Of a DNA stretch of 64,000 nt, positions 33,294-44,383 are shown one piece after another. The stretch is from Setomelanomma holmii. Taxonomy: Eukaryota > Ascomycota > Dothideomycetes > Pleosporales > Phaeosphaeriaceae. Below the pieces are notes generated by a model. That model saw only the letters and a list, made by a program, of their open reading frames with translations. It ran no database searches and had not been told where the DNA came from. Each line of letters begins with the position of its first letter. Within the stretch, counting starts at the first letter, position 1. The position numbers were made by a program, and so were the translations under genes. The stretch is taken from positions 1-64,000 of the forward strand of contig ML978182.1 in assembly GCA_010015745.1 (NCBI GenBank), read 5' to 3'.

Positions 33294-35455
33294 TCACATG
33301 ACAGTGTGCCAGCCTTTGTCGTTCATAACGTCCACCCAGAAAGCGTCGCAGCCCTCGTCGGACTGGCGCCATGTCTCTTTGATCAACTGTATCATCTGCC
33401 GAAGTGGTTTGTTGGGGAGCCGAAGGGCAAACTCCTGTAGGCGCCTGATGACGAAGTCTCGTGCCGAGAGAATTTTTGTATCATTGGCATGTACATCGAA
33501 GAAGTCGACAGAGGATACAAACTGCAGTTCCGATGCGGCAATGACAAGCAATAACGGCTGGATGCAGAAAGTTCCCGATGAGGATGGAAGAGACTCAATC
33601 GACCCAAGGATGTGCATCGCCAAAGAGCTGAGCCATAGCTTGATATCGGTGTCTTCGTATGGTGTCTCGAAACGGGGCATGGGAAAGTGAAAGTCGACGT
33701 TGGTGCTCGCACTAGCCTTGTCTTTGCCCAATCGCTTACGCAGGATCGAAGGAAAAACCCGGTAGAGCTCAAGCAGACCAGCGCAGCGGTAGGCCTCAGC
33801 GATAACAATGAAGTCTTGCTTTGGCGTGCGCTCGTCCCCAGTGTCAGCCAGTTCATCGGGCGATGGGTATTCCAGAGCCAAAAGATCTTCCTCAAGGGAG
33901 GAAGCGTTGAGCGCATTCTCCTGTCGTCGTCTGATATCCATGGCAGAATCTTTGTCAAGCGATCGCTCCCTGCGCACTAGACGACCTACTTCAGCAAGAA
34001 GGAACTGCCCTATGGGTGCGATGCCAGTCCATGGGTGTGGCACGATCTTGCCATCCGGACGCCGGGTGGCTGGGCTATTCTGCTTCGCTACTCGACATGG
34101 GCGCAGTCCGGCAGGAGGAGAAAAACTCATAGCATCGTCTGTCACGAAGCCCATGAGCATTTCCCAGTGAATCAAGGACTCCTCAAAGAACTGTGCTTCA
34201 CGCTGGACTTCATCCTCCTCAGACCGACTCAGAAGCTTGGGAAGAATTAAACTTCGCGCGGTGGTCAGGTACTCCAGACCAAGCGCACCACTTTCATGCC
34301 ATGAGGTCGTTAGACCAAGAAGCATGATACTGAGAAATGTCTTCGTGGCGCTTGCCTGACCGCTCTGAACCATGGGAAGTTCTGTCTGCAAGGCAGCGCA
34401 AGCCTTGCGCTGCAATTGCAGACCAACAGTAGCCATGTTCGGAAAAGTGTTAGCCAGATGTGCAGCAGCCATGGACTGAATGGCGTAATTGATGGACGGA
34501 CACTCCTGGTATATACGACCAATGGTGGTCCTGAAAGGGTTCAAGACAGAATCAAAAGAAGAGAAAACAGCGCAAACATCTTTGAAGTAATGCTGGACCA
34601 AAAGAGACTCAACGTCATCCGGTGACGAAGGGTTAGGTGAAGGGCTTGGGAGGCGGTAGAAGTCTAGGAGCAAGGAACGCGACAGCCTAGGACTAGCCTC
34701 TCGGCTGGAGTCGCGAGTTGTTGACATTGATGTTGACACGGAAGAGAAGGCTTCGTCTTTGTATGCGGCATGCTCCAGGTCCAGTCCAAGATCGTTGATT
34801 GTTCCACGATCCAGATCAACGTGCTCAAAGGGGTCAAAGGCCATGTCTTCTTGTGGCATGGGAATGGTGTCAACCAAGCCATCTAGCACAAGAGCGTCCA
34901 TTGCATCAAAGCCGTCCATGCTGAAAGGCTCGAACTCCGGAGGGAATTCGTCTTCTTCAGGTGAAGACTCCTGAACAGGTTCTTCTAGCGCCGGTGGTGA
35001 TGGCACAGGTGGCAACGCTTGCTTCGTGGTCTCCTCAGGAGCCACTGTCTTTCTTCCAGCAGGAAGCACTGCAGCTAATGCTTCGATCCTATTCACAACA
35101 TTCTGTGGCAACGAAGATTTGTTCGATGCTATTCCTGTCGTGGCGGACTCTGGAGCCAGTTTTCGTTTCGGTGATGTCGACTTGAACTGTACGGGGCTGA
35201 AGACTTCATACTTGGTAGACCATTTCAGCGTCTTCTCGTATCCGGGGCACGCAACATTTCGCTTCTTGCATTGCAGACACGACGGGGCTGTTTCATCACA
35301 CTTGAGCTGTTTCGATATCAGTAAAAGCTGCGAGATGAATGTGTTTGCGAGGACGTTACCCTCTTGAGTTTGCAGCGACCGCAACCATTCCTGGACTTCG
35401 TCTTCTTTGCTTTCAGATCCCGTGCCGCAGCAGTCTCTTGAGCCGACATGGGCAT
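33294..35455 (-). CDS. Zn2Cys6 transcription factor with Fungal_trans_2-type region
   Basis: Two exons, 35455-35360 and 35306-33294, intron 35359-35307 (53 nt, GTAACG...AACAG, phase 0); 702 aa. The intron sits inside the zinc cluster, and splicing rebuilds C25-x2-C28-x6-C35-x6-C42-x2-C45-x6-C52 (CGRCKLKR then LKCDETAPSC). A basic stretch KAKKTKSR precedes it. After a Pro/Glu-rich linker, residues about 260-700 are a helical regulatory region (LLLDFYRLPSP, QHYFKDVCAVFSSFDS, YAIQSMAAAHLA, LGLTTSWHESGALGLEYL) of the Fungal_trans_2 type common in regulators of metabolism and development. Start: ATG at 35455 (MPMSAQET); a second ATG follows two codons later, and upstream codons look like leader. 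Target genes unknown; the closest neighbours give no clue. Confidence 0.85.
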
Positions 35456-38400
35456 GTCTGTTCCAGGTGGGATGAGATGTGGAAGTGTCAAATAATAATG
35501 GACACGTTCCTTGAAAGAATTAATGGAACCGTTGATGCGGTTCCGAACAAAGCGAGTGCGGCTTCCTAAATGCGCGTGACGGGTCCATGACACAGCCGAT
35601 AGGAAGCGACGCCTATCAGACAGGGGCTAAGATAGCAGCTGATAAAAGCGCGTCTCTGGTGTGGTTGGAGTGCAAGACGGTAAGCCTAGAGCCCGAATTT
35701 CGGCCCTTCAAAGGTTGGACATTCCTCGTCCCACCTCGTGTCGTGCATCAGCGCGAGGCTGATTGGTCAACGACCGCATTGAAAGCCGGAGTAATCCGCC
35801 GTCTTTGCTACCTATGGGAGGACGTTCGCACAGCGGAAAAGTTGGACAACGCTCGGGTTGTCTATGCGCGTTCTCTCGAACCATTCTCAGTAGTCGCCAT
35901 TAGAGGGAGAATAATGTGGTTGAAGGCTGACCCGAGTGCTGAGGTAGGATCAGATAGCCAGATCTACGCTACCCCACATTCACTTGGGAGTTGAACTTCA
36001 AGAGTGGGTTTTATACCTGGAATTGGCTTAGTACAGGCCCACAGCTGCATCATCTTGCTTGACGATAGCAACACCACAGATAAAGCCACGTCTGCAACGC
36101 ATCCTCTGACGATGTCGGAAGGTTGCATCTCCAGGCCTGGTCCTATCTATCCGCGCCCAACGCGCAGTAGAGCGCTTCGCACGAGGCATATCGCCCTGCA
36201 GAAACTGCTCCTTGGCTTCCCGATAGCGCTCTAGCGGCGTCGATGGTATAGGAACGCCTCTATTTTGGCCCAAGCGGCTCTGCGCAGATCGACAGTCGTT
36301 GGAGCTATGCATGCGCGCATCGGAAGTTTCGCCGTGGTTTCGTTGGAAATGGTTGAAGGTGCAGTGGTTTAAGAGTGGCATGTCGTGGCGAGTCAACATC
36401 CGATTACGGCCTAAAGACTGCATCACCACCTGGAACGGTCGACGCTCGCGCTGCCCCGCGCATGGGGACCGACAACTGTCGTTACGCAATCTCCATCGTT
36501 TTTGCATGAAATCCGGGGTAGTTGGCGGGACAACATGGGTTAAGAAAGGCTAACGTCGTGGTTGCCGTTCGAGAAGGTCATTATAAATAATGCCAAGCTT
36601 TCAACGGTTCGAAGCTTCCTAGGCAGTTTGCGGAGCTTCATACTTCTTTGTGATCGACTCCACAGAAGCATTAATAGCATCGAACACAGAGCTGTCGTAT
36701 TACTAAAATGTGCACATAACGAAAGAGTAGGTAATATATATTACGAGCCAGGACATCTTTGGGTGTGGGCATCAAGTCATACGAGCATCACCCCGGTAAC
36801 CTTACCACCACCGATCACGAATATAATCTCTCCAGTAGTGCACGACTCTGGCGGCGAGAATTCAGAGAACGTCAGCATGAAGACCCAATGGGAAAGCACG
36901 TTTCAGTATCAATCTAAACTATGGCTCGCGGGTACGACTTCCATATCTGCACCACCTGGGTTGTTAGCAGCCATGAAGTGCGTCGAGGAATGAGATGCAA
37001 CTGATGTTTGACTTCACCAGATCATTGTCTATTCCATTCACTTCATTTTCAATTGCTGACGCACGGCAGATTTCACTCTAAAGCCTGTGTGGCTTGTTGT
37101 GGTGCAGGGAAAGTGTACACAAAGAGTTTTGGCTCACAAAATCACATCCCACATTGACCAGTCACTATCTCCACGCAATGTAGCGCAATGAGTCGCATTC
37201 GTAATCCAGGACTAGTCGCCTATGAAGAGATGTAAAGCAGATTCACAAAGGTCACTTGGGCACCTCACTGTTCAGATCACTGGGAGTGGTGCACGTTGAG
37301 AAAACGCAAGCCTGTCCACAGTCGACGATTCTGAGAACCTTGTGAGGAGACGCGCCTGTCTGCATCTATCACTCTAGACACGTGGTTTGCATCGACCATA
37401 CCATTAGGTTCCGAGGCCTTGTACGTCTGGCAATCGAGATCGAGCCTTCTGTATTGATGCACCCGAGCTGATCGCCTTGATATACTGAGCATCGGGCCAA
37501 AAGCCTTGGTCTCGATGAACGCAATCAAATGTTCAAGCTTTAGGGAAGGAGCCGAACCTTGAAATGTCACATTAAGGTTGTCTTTGGAGGCGCGAGGTGG
37601 CGGCCTTTGGAATATTGCTCAGCCAGCCTCGACGTGACATCCTACCAGTACTGCGACTTGCTACCAGAACCGAGCTATGCTTAGCTCAGTTGGCTCAGGC
37701 CGGAAAGGTCTCTGACGAAGAAAAGTCGCTCTACTCATCGGTTTTGGGTAGTAGAAGCAGTTTCAAGCCACAGTCCACGGGTCAAGTCGATAGGACAGAG
37801 CATCATGTGTACAAGTGGCGAAAGCAGTACAGCAGATGGTGTAACTTTGTTGCTGACAATATCAATAGGCTGGTGGATAGCGCCAGCGTTAAAGTCGCGA
37901 TAGCAAGGTTGACATGGGGACGGAAGGTTGCAGCCGCCGCCAACGCAGGAGAAATCTGCCCTGGATACAAACATCTCTACGCTATATTTCTTCGCGCTAC
38001 TTCATAGAATGTGCGCAAATCAATGCCATTATTGACGTTCGAACAAGCTTGACACGAAGCTTCTCAGCAATTGCGCTGATCAACAACTGTGATGACGCTC
38101 GGCGGAGAACAGCCGATGATCATGGCCGAGAGCCGTTACTCTCTCGTAGGGCTGCACATCTCCCGCCCACATGCGACAAGGTATTTCGCGAGATCTCTGC
38201 TATGACGCCGGGGATAAGAAAAGGTCTGAATCAGCATAAAAGACATTAATTTAGCATCGTGATTGATCAGCGGCACAGTCGCGAATGCTTTGCGTCTTAC
38301 GAACAGACACATTTGCTGATATAAACAGCGCTGATACGTGCGAAGACATTTGTCCCAGCGGGGCTTGACTCGATTTCCTCTTCTCGGGAAGAACATCAGC

Positions 38401-39786
38401 ACACAGCTCGACTGAAAACACGATGTCACTGGTGTGGGTAAGGAAAGCAGGCGCGTGGAATCCATAAGGCCGACCGTGTCATCGAATGGTTGCGCTCAAG
38501 GCCGGCTCAGTATCGCGCCGGGGTCTAGCGAAACACGAGAATAGCTTTGACCCGCATCGTTAAATTGCACCTCACGTCCAGGCGACATCCTCCAAGAAGC
38601 AGAAGTTGGCAGTAGCTGGAGTTCAAGATTTCTGGGCAGCTAAGGGACCTCGAAAACGTTGCCGTAAGACGGCGTCTTGACTGCTCCTCATATGCTATAG
38701 CCAAAACTGTCGAGTTCGCCATCGTTGACGTGGGCGGCATCGAAGAAGTTCGAGGCTGATGTCGTGATCCCAATGCGGAAAGGTTGGCGCTGTTCCCCTG
38801 ACACACATCTCAGTCCGCGACCGAGGTGGTCCGCCCTTCCCACCAGCAGCCCACCTCAACTCTCGAACCATACCTTGTCGGGATGAGACAAAAAGTCTGC
38901 TACCGTGCCATGATGGATCCTGCAGCCAGCCACATCCATCATGGTCTTGAGACCACACTCAGGAGGCAAGCGACCTCGCATGGCTCTCCTTGCGATCTGC
39001 TGACGAGAAAGAGATGAAGAGCTGTGCCGCAATAACCTATAGGTGAAAGCGTGTTAGCTTTTATGTACCGGCACGTATGACAAGATGTCTTTACCGCACA
39101 AGGTAGCTACGCCTCCGGATACTCTGACCGTCTGAGCGGGCTCTGCCCAGACTCGACCATTTCCCCTGGGACGCTTCCCGGTACCTGCGCATTCTTGTCA
39201 GGGCAAATTGGGCTTTAACCGAAATAACCTTATCGATACCTACACGCCCCAGTCACCGGTGAGAGCATCCTGGGAAGGCGTCACAATTAAGTGTCTTCGC
39301 GAACGCCATGTTTAAGCCAAGCGCTCCGCGGCTGCAAAAGAACTTGGACGCCTAAGCAGCCGTCATGCCATCTTCAGCTAAGGGCATCGGCCGTTCCGCC
39401 AATAGCACTATTGCATGGCGCGCTACCTCTTGTTCCTGCATTGGCGTGGCCTAAAGCAGTCACTTTACGATGGGAGATGGAGCCTTTGCCGTCTCATGCG
39501 TGATGGATTCATACCAACAAACGGCATGGTCAAGCCCCTGGTAGGGCGTCTGCAGGTACGGTGCAGCAGTTGCCTGAAGGCTAGAAGTATCGCAATCTCC
39601 CTTGTCTTTTTCTCTTCGATTCGCACTGCTTTCCAGTCCATCTCCAGTCACTCTTTCGAGGCTTAACCCTAATTGCAGGCTTTTGCTTGCGTCCTTTCAT
39701 TGAGTACGCTCATCACGATCTTTACAGGCTTTTCAGCCGTCCCTTCATTCGTTCGCGTAATATTGATCTAAGTTAATCGCATAATC
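35456..39786. other. gene-poor 4.3-kb region
   Basis: Largest space in the window, upstream of both a minus-strand regulator and a plus-strand chitinase. Three frames of about 135-143 codons (35587-35994, 36562-36993, 37597-38007, the last lacking an ATG) were considered; none has a motif or splice partner. The 38 bp before the chitinase ATG are AT-rich (TAATATTGATCTAAG). The region may contain long promoters, a non-coding RNA or remnants of a lost gene; the sequence alone does not say. Confidence 0.5.
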
Positions 39787-42700
39787 ATGTCTCTCTCAAC
39801 CTTTTCACGCGCTGCTTCCGCAGTAGCATTCTTCGCCTCTACTGCTACTGCAGCATATAACGCTGCCTCAACTCAAAATGTTGCCATTTACTGGGGCCAA
39901 GGTAACAGCCAGATCACTCTTTCGGAGGCTTGCGCGGACCCTTCCGTTGACGTTGTCAACGTTGCATTCGTAAACGGTTTCCCGCTCAACGTCGGCGACT
40001 ACCCCAAGACCAACTTCGCCAATGCTTGCTGGGGTGACTACTACGAGCATCCCACCGACCCTACTCAAGACAACAAGTTGCTGAAGACTTGCCCAAGCAT
40101 TGAGCCTGGTATCGCAGCTTGCCAGGCAGCTGGCAAGAAGGTTTTGCTTTCGCTCGGAGGAGGTGCCCCAAACGACTACTACATTCCCAGCGAGGAGGTC
40201 GCTACCTACTTTGCGGAGTTCCTCATTGGAGCTTGGGGACCCCCGACTGCAGAATGGACAGGGCCTCGTCCCTTCGGCAACGCCGCCGTTGACGGTTTCG
40301 ACTTGGACTTGGAGGCAGATGCTTCCCAGGTTCCATCTGGTGGCATCTCTGCCAACTATGCGTTCTTCGTGAACGAGCTCAAGAGGCTTCAAAGCAGCCT
40401 TTTGATTTCTTCAGCACCCCAATGCCAGGTTCCCGATGCCCGCCTCGCCGACGCCATCACCAACGCTCCCTTCGACATGATCTTCACCCAGTTCTACAAC
40501 ACCGACGAGTGTTCGGCTAAGCTTGGGTACCAGCAGATCAGCCAGTCCAGCACCGGATTCACCTTCAACAAGTGGGCTGATTGGCTCGTTGCTAACTCCA
40601 AGAACAAGGGCGTTAAGCTCTATATGGGCTTGCCTGCTGGTACTGATGGTCTTCCCACACACAAGGACCACTACCTTGCACCAAATGAGGCGAGTGCTCT
40701 TGTTACCAAGTGGTCAGCTCAATACCCAAGCATCTTCGGTGGTGTCATGCTTTGGGAAGCTACTGTTTCAGCTAAGAACATTGTCAACTGCCAGAACTAC
40801 GCATACTGGATGAAGGCCACCCTCCAGGGCAAATTCACCAGCCAGTACAAGGCCTGCGTTTCCTCGTCCAGCTCGTCCATCAAACCATCCAGCACCAAGG
40901 CTTCGTCGACCGTCGCGTCGACCACCTCTGCTGCTGTCACCCCCACTGCCACCGTCAGGACCCCTGACGGTAGCTGCGGTGACAAGAAGAACGGACTGGT
41001 CTATACTTGCGAGGGGTACAACTTCGGTTCTTGCTGCTCAGTCTACGGAAACTGCGGTGGAAACCCCAGCGCGCCAGGATCTCGCGAGGCTTACTGCGGA
41101 ACTGGTTGCAACCCTCTCTATGGCGAGTGCGACAGCATCTCCTCGTCCTCTTCATCCAAGGTTTCCAGCACCAAGGCCTCTTCCACCCCCAGCAGCACCA
41201 AGGTTTCCAGCACAAAGGCTTCCTCTGCCAGCAGCACTAAGGTTTCCAGCACAAAGGCTTCCTCTGCCAGCAGCACTAAGGTCTCTAGCACCAAGGTTTC
41301 TTCTGCTAGCAGCACCAAGGTTTCTTCTGCTAGCAGCACCAAGGTTTCTTCTGCTAGCAGCACCAAGGTCTCGTCTGCGTCCAGCTCCAACGCCAGCTCT
41401 TCCTCGGTCAAGGTCTCCAGCAGCTCTTCGTCTGTCAAGGTTTCTTCCTCTAGCGCCTCGGTCCATGTCTCGTCGACCCCATCTGCCCACGTCAGCTCCA
41501 GCTCCATCTACTCTGCCTCGACTCCTTCCGCGCACGTCAGCTCGAGCGCCTCGTCGGTCTACTCGGCCTCGACACCTGCTGCCTCTTCCTCCGCGCCCCA
41601 CTCTTCCGTGAAGCCCAGCTCCTCTGTCGCCTCTCTTTCCGGCAGCATCAGCTTCACTCCCTACTCAAGCGGTACTCCTTCCTCCTCGGTCGGATATCCC
41701 TCCAGCGTGCCCACCATTGTTTACCCGGCTGGCACCACCAAGAGCGTCTACCCTCACAGCTCGGTCGACATTGTCTACTCATCCCAGTCGAGCAGCGCAC
41801 CCTACCCAATCTACAACAACGCCTCGACTCCTTGCAGCACCTCCACCAAGGCCAGATCTACCCCTGCTGGCTACTATGGTGCCTCGTCGACTCCTGGCTA
41901 CCCTGTGTATGGCGCTTCATCTACTCCTGGATATCCCTCCTACGACACCCCCAGCTCCAAGGGCTACGACAGCTACCCAGCATCTTCGAGCCCCGCTCCT
42001 GGATATCCCTCCTACGACACCCCCAGCTCCAAGGGCTACGGCAGCTACCCAGCATCTTCGAGCCCCGCTCCTGGATATCCCTCCTACGACACCCCCAGCT
42101 CCAAGGGCTACGACAGCTACCCAGCATCTTCAAGCCCCGCTCCTGGCTACCCTATGTACGATACACCCAGCTCCAAGGTCTATGACAGCTACCCAGCGTC
42201 TTCGTCGGTCAAGGCTTACGATGCTTACCCTCCTACGGTCACCAGCAAGCCGGGCCAGGACTACCCATCCTACCCTGCCAGCTCCACCGTCAAGGTCGTT
42301 ACCACTACCTATGTTGACTCATGCGAGACTGGTGTGACCACTAAGACTGAGGTCATCACTAAGACTGTCTGTGCGAAGTGCCAGGACTCTGTCACATCCA
42401 CCTACGTCTGCGCCGCCGGCAAGTGCGGACCATCTGTTGTGACAGTCACCATCACAAAGCCGTACTCGCCTCCCACCGACGTCCCAGCCAAGCCTTCCAG
42501 CCCGCCAACATACGGAGGTGACAAGCCCCAGCCACCTGCAAAGCCCTCGACCCCCTCATACGGCGGCGAGAAGCCCGTCTCTTCGCCCGCTGTCCCAGCC
42601 AAGCCCAACAACACCCCTGTCTACGACGTTCCCAAGAAGCAGGAGGCCCCTACTTCCACCACCGTCTCCATTGTGTACATCACCAAGACCCCCGTTCCCG

Positions 42701-42918
42701 TCGTGCCCGTGTCGAGCGTCAAATACACTCCCATCCCGTACCCCTCGGCGCCCGCGAAGAACGGAACCTCCAGCTACCCAGTCAAGCCCACTGGTACTGG
42801 CTCCGTTCCTTCCAAGGCTACTGGCTACACTCCGCCCCAGTTCACTGGTGCGGCTTCGCAGGTCGGTGTTGGTATGACTGGAGTGTTGGCTGTTGTTGCT
42901 GGTCTTATGGCTTTGTAA
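39787..42918 (+). CDS. GPI-anchored class III GH18 chitinase with CBM18 and Ser/Thr-rich stalk
   Basis: A single exon of 1043 codons. Residues 1-22 are a signal peptide. The GH18 domain spans about 25-345 with YWGQGNSQ, the SLGGG strand and the catalytic D169-G-F-D-L-D-L-E176, E176 being the acid/base; fungal and plant class III enzymes have this layout. A Cys-rich chitin-binding type 1 (CBM18) module follows at about 394-451 (GSCGDKKNG, GSCCSVYGNCGG, YCGTGC). The long stalk (to about 1015) is Ser/Thr/Pro-rich, should be heavily O-glycosylated, and contains tandem repeats. The C-terminus (ASQVGVGMTGVLAVVAGLMAL) fits a GPI-attachment signal. Role: hydrolysis of chitin at the cell wall, in growth, septation or remodelling. 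Codon use is strongly C-ending, suggesting high expression. Every catalytic residue looks intact. Confidence 0.95.
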   Translation: MSLSTFSRAASAVAFFASTATAAYNAASTQNVAIYWGQGNSQITLSEACADPSVDVVNVAFVNGFPLNVGDYPKTNFANACWGDYYEHPTDPTQDNKLLKTCPSIEPGIAACQAAGKKVLLSLGGGAPNDYYIPSEEVATYFAEFLIGAWGPPTAEWTGPRPFGNAAVDGFDLDLEADASQVPSGGISANYAFFVNELKRLQSSLLISSAPQCQVPDARLADAITNAPFDMIFTQFYNTDECSAKLGYQQISQSSTGFTFNKWADWLVANSKNKGVKLYMGLPAGTDGLPTHKDHYLAPNEASALVTKWSAQYPSIFGGVMLWEATVSAKNIVNCQNYAYWMKATLQGKFTSQYKACVSSSSSSIKPSSTKASSTVASTTSAAVTPTATVRTPDGSCGDKKNGLVYTCEGYNFGSCCSVYGNCGGNPSAPGSREAYCGTGCNPLYGECDSISSSSSSKVSSTKASSTPSSTKVSSTKASSASSTKVSSTKASSASSTKVSSTKVSSASSTKVSSASSTKVSSASSTKVSSASSSNASSSSVKVSSSSSSVKVSSSSASVHVSSTPSAHVSSSSIYSASTPSAHVSSSASSVYSASTPAASSSAPHSSVKPSSSVASLSGSISFTPYSSGTPSSSVGYPSSVPTIVYPAGTTKSVYPHSSVDIVYSSQSSSAPYPIYNNASTPCSTSTKARSTPAGYYGASSTPGYPVYGASSTPGYPSYDTPSSKGYDSYPASSSPAPGYPSYDTPSSKGYGSYPASSSPAPGYPSYDTPSSKGYDSYPASSSPAPGYPMYDTPSSKVYDSYPASSSVKAYDAYPPTVTSKPGQDYPSYPASSTVKVVTTTYVDSCETGVTTKTEVITKTVCAKCQDSVTSTYVCAAGKCGPSVVTVTITKPYSPPTDVPAKPSSPPTYGGDKPQPPAKPSTPSYGGEKPVSSPAVPAKPNNTPVYDVPKKQEAPTSTTVSIVYITKTPVPVVPVSSVKYTPIPYPSAPAKNGTSSYPVKPTGTGSVPSKATGYTPPQFTGAASQVGVGMTGVLAVVAGLMAL
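41227..41378 (+). repeat. in-frame 39-bp and 24-bp tandem repeats in the chitinase stalk
   Basis: Two copies of a 39-bp unit (starting 41227 and 41266) encode ASSTKVSSTKASS with slight changes, followed from about 41307 by three copies of a 24-bp unit encoding ASSTKVSS. The units share the same Ser/Thr/Lys/Val core. Confidence 0.7.
41929..42204 (+). repeat. 72-bp in-frame tandem repeats in the chitinase stalk
   Basis: Three nearly identical 72-bp units start at 41929, 42001 and 42073; units 1 and 2 differ by one base (GAC to GGC, Asp to Gly) and unit 3 by one silent change. A fourth, diverged and shortened copy begins at 42145. Each encodes 24 residues, GYPSYDTPSSKGYDSY then PASSSPAP. The near-identity means recent duplication or homogenisation. 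Confidence 0.9.
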
Positions 42919-44383
42919 ATGTGTTATTCATTGTGTAAGTGAAGGAGAGGTGAATATGGTTGTTGTGTTGATGATGGAAAATGTTTCTTATATACCACTG
43001 CTTGCATAGATTCACGTAAAAATTATAAAATCTTGCAAGTAACTTGTGCCACATCTCAATTTCTGCTTGTCTCAATTGTGTGAATTTAATCGATTTCAGT
43101 TGTGACATGGGTACTAAAGTTACCAGTTCCAAGTGGGCAGCCTGCACGTGACCAAAACCCCGAAGTGGAGAGGACTGGGTCCTTCCCAGTCGCGCAATAT
43201 TTCGATGGTGCGGATAGCAGTTCCTTCATTGCTGACAACTTCAATGATCCATGGACGGCGAACAATTTGTTCACTTTCTTGACTCGTGCTAGATGTCTTG
43301 TAGACAAGGCTGGGTAGTCCTGGCTTCATGCACCTCACTGCAAGCTTCTGGGGGTAGCATGCGCGCAAACGTACTAAATTATGTACCTCATCCTGCGATA
43401 CATCATGGTGTTCACCTTCTGTGTTAGCGCATCACAGAGGAGTTCTCTCCATCATGACACTTGAAAGTACGTGAATTTGGTGGTACAGCCTAGCTCGTGG
43501 CGAAACACCAAACAATGCGCACCGGGCCGGCTACGGGAGCGACGGGACGAGAGAGACGGTCGTCTGAGGCAAACAGCAATGTGGGCTTCTGATTGGCGAA
43601 AGCTCCATTGAGCTTCGATGAGGTAACCGCATGTCTTCAAATGAAAGAGCTCTCGACATCAAACGTCAGCCCTGCTACACTTCAATATCACTCCGTACAA
43701 GCCTCCAATTCGCGTGCCTGGTTTTTCCTGCTATGACCTCGGGACGGCGCTGGAGTCTTCGCTGCTCGCTATGCCTTGGCCCCCAGGACGGCGTATCCGG
43801 CTTAGTTTGCTGCCAACTCACCATGCGGCGGCATCATGGATGAACCTCATCGATGCTCATCCTCCGCCTGCTCGACGTCGGCGCTGGCCCTAACTTGCCT
43901 TGACACCAGCCGTCGCTTACATGCACGTTCACGTTTGCCGGTCAATGCATCTGCACCTCCCCACGGGCGAAATTCCTCGTTGTTTGTCGCAGCGCTGCAG
44001 GTGAAGACTCGCCGTGTCTCTCAGCGTCCGCGACCCTCTGGCGCGACCTGAGCACGCGCGTGCCTCGAACAGCGCCAATTGAGTCTCTCGTCGCTGGGCC
44101 CTCCGGAATTGCAGCGCAAGGACGTGTGGCGCCGCAGCTGTCTGTCCTCGGTGACGTTGCCCGCGACCAGCACGCAGCATTGGAGCAACACGCACGCCGA
44201 CAACGACAACGAGGCAGCGCGGACAATCGCACGAATCGCGCGTGCAGAGAGGTGCGTCCGGTCGCTCGTGCTATAAGTGTCGGTGAAGCTGTAAGTCGTT
44301 GCGTGGTCTTCTCCCAGCCACCCTGCCAGCCTCTTAACCAACCTCTCCAAATCTCAACCCGACTCTTGGGAGCACCGCAGCAA
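42919..44383. other. intergenic, no supported gene
   Basis: This 1.5-kb region is the chitinase 3' flank and the promoter of the next gene. A GTAAGT donor-like site at about 44292 and a branch/acceptor-like stretch ending CTAACAG near 44426 may mark an intron in a 5' UTR. ORFs here have chance-like composition. Confidence 0.4.

Noticed and set aside
35587..35994. 135-codon plus-strand frame next to the second regulator
   Set aside because: Composition is tolerable but no homology-like motif, and it overlaps the regulator's probable promoter.
37597..38007. 136-codon plus-strand frame
   Set aside because: Begins with GTG, no upstream ATG or acceptor found, no recognisable family.
39300..42918. 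Repeats in the chitinase as a CRISPR-like array
   Set aside because: They are in-frame, directly adjacent without spacers, and encode a low-complexity stalk.
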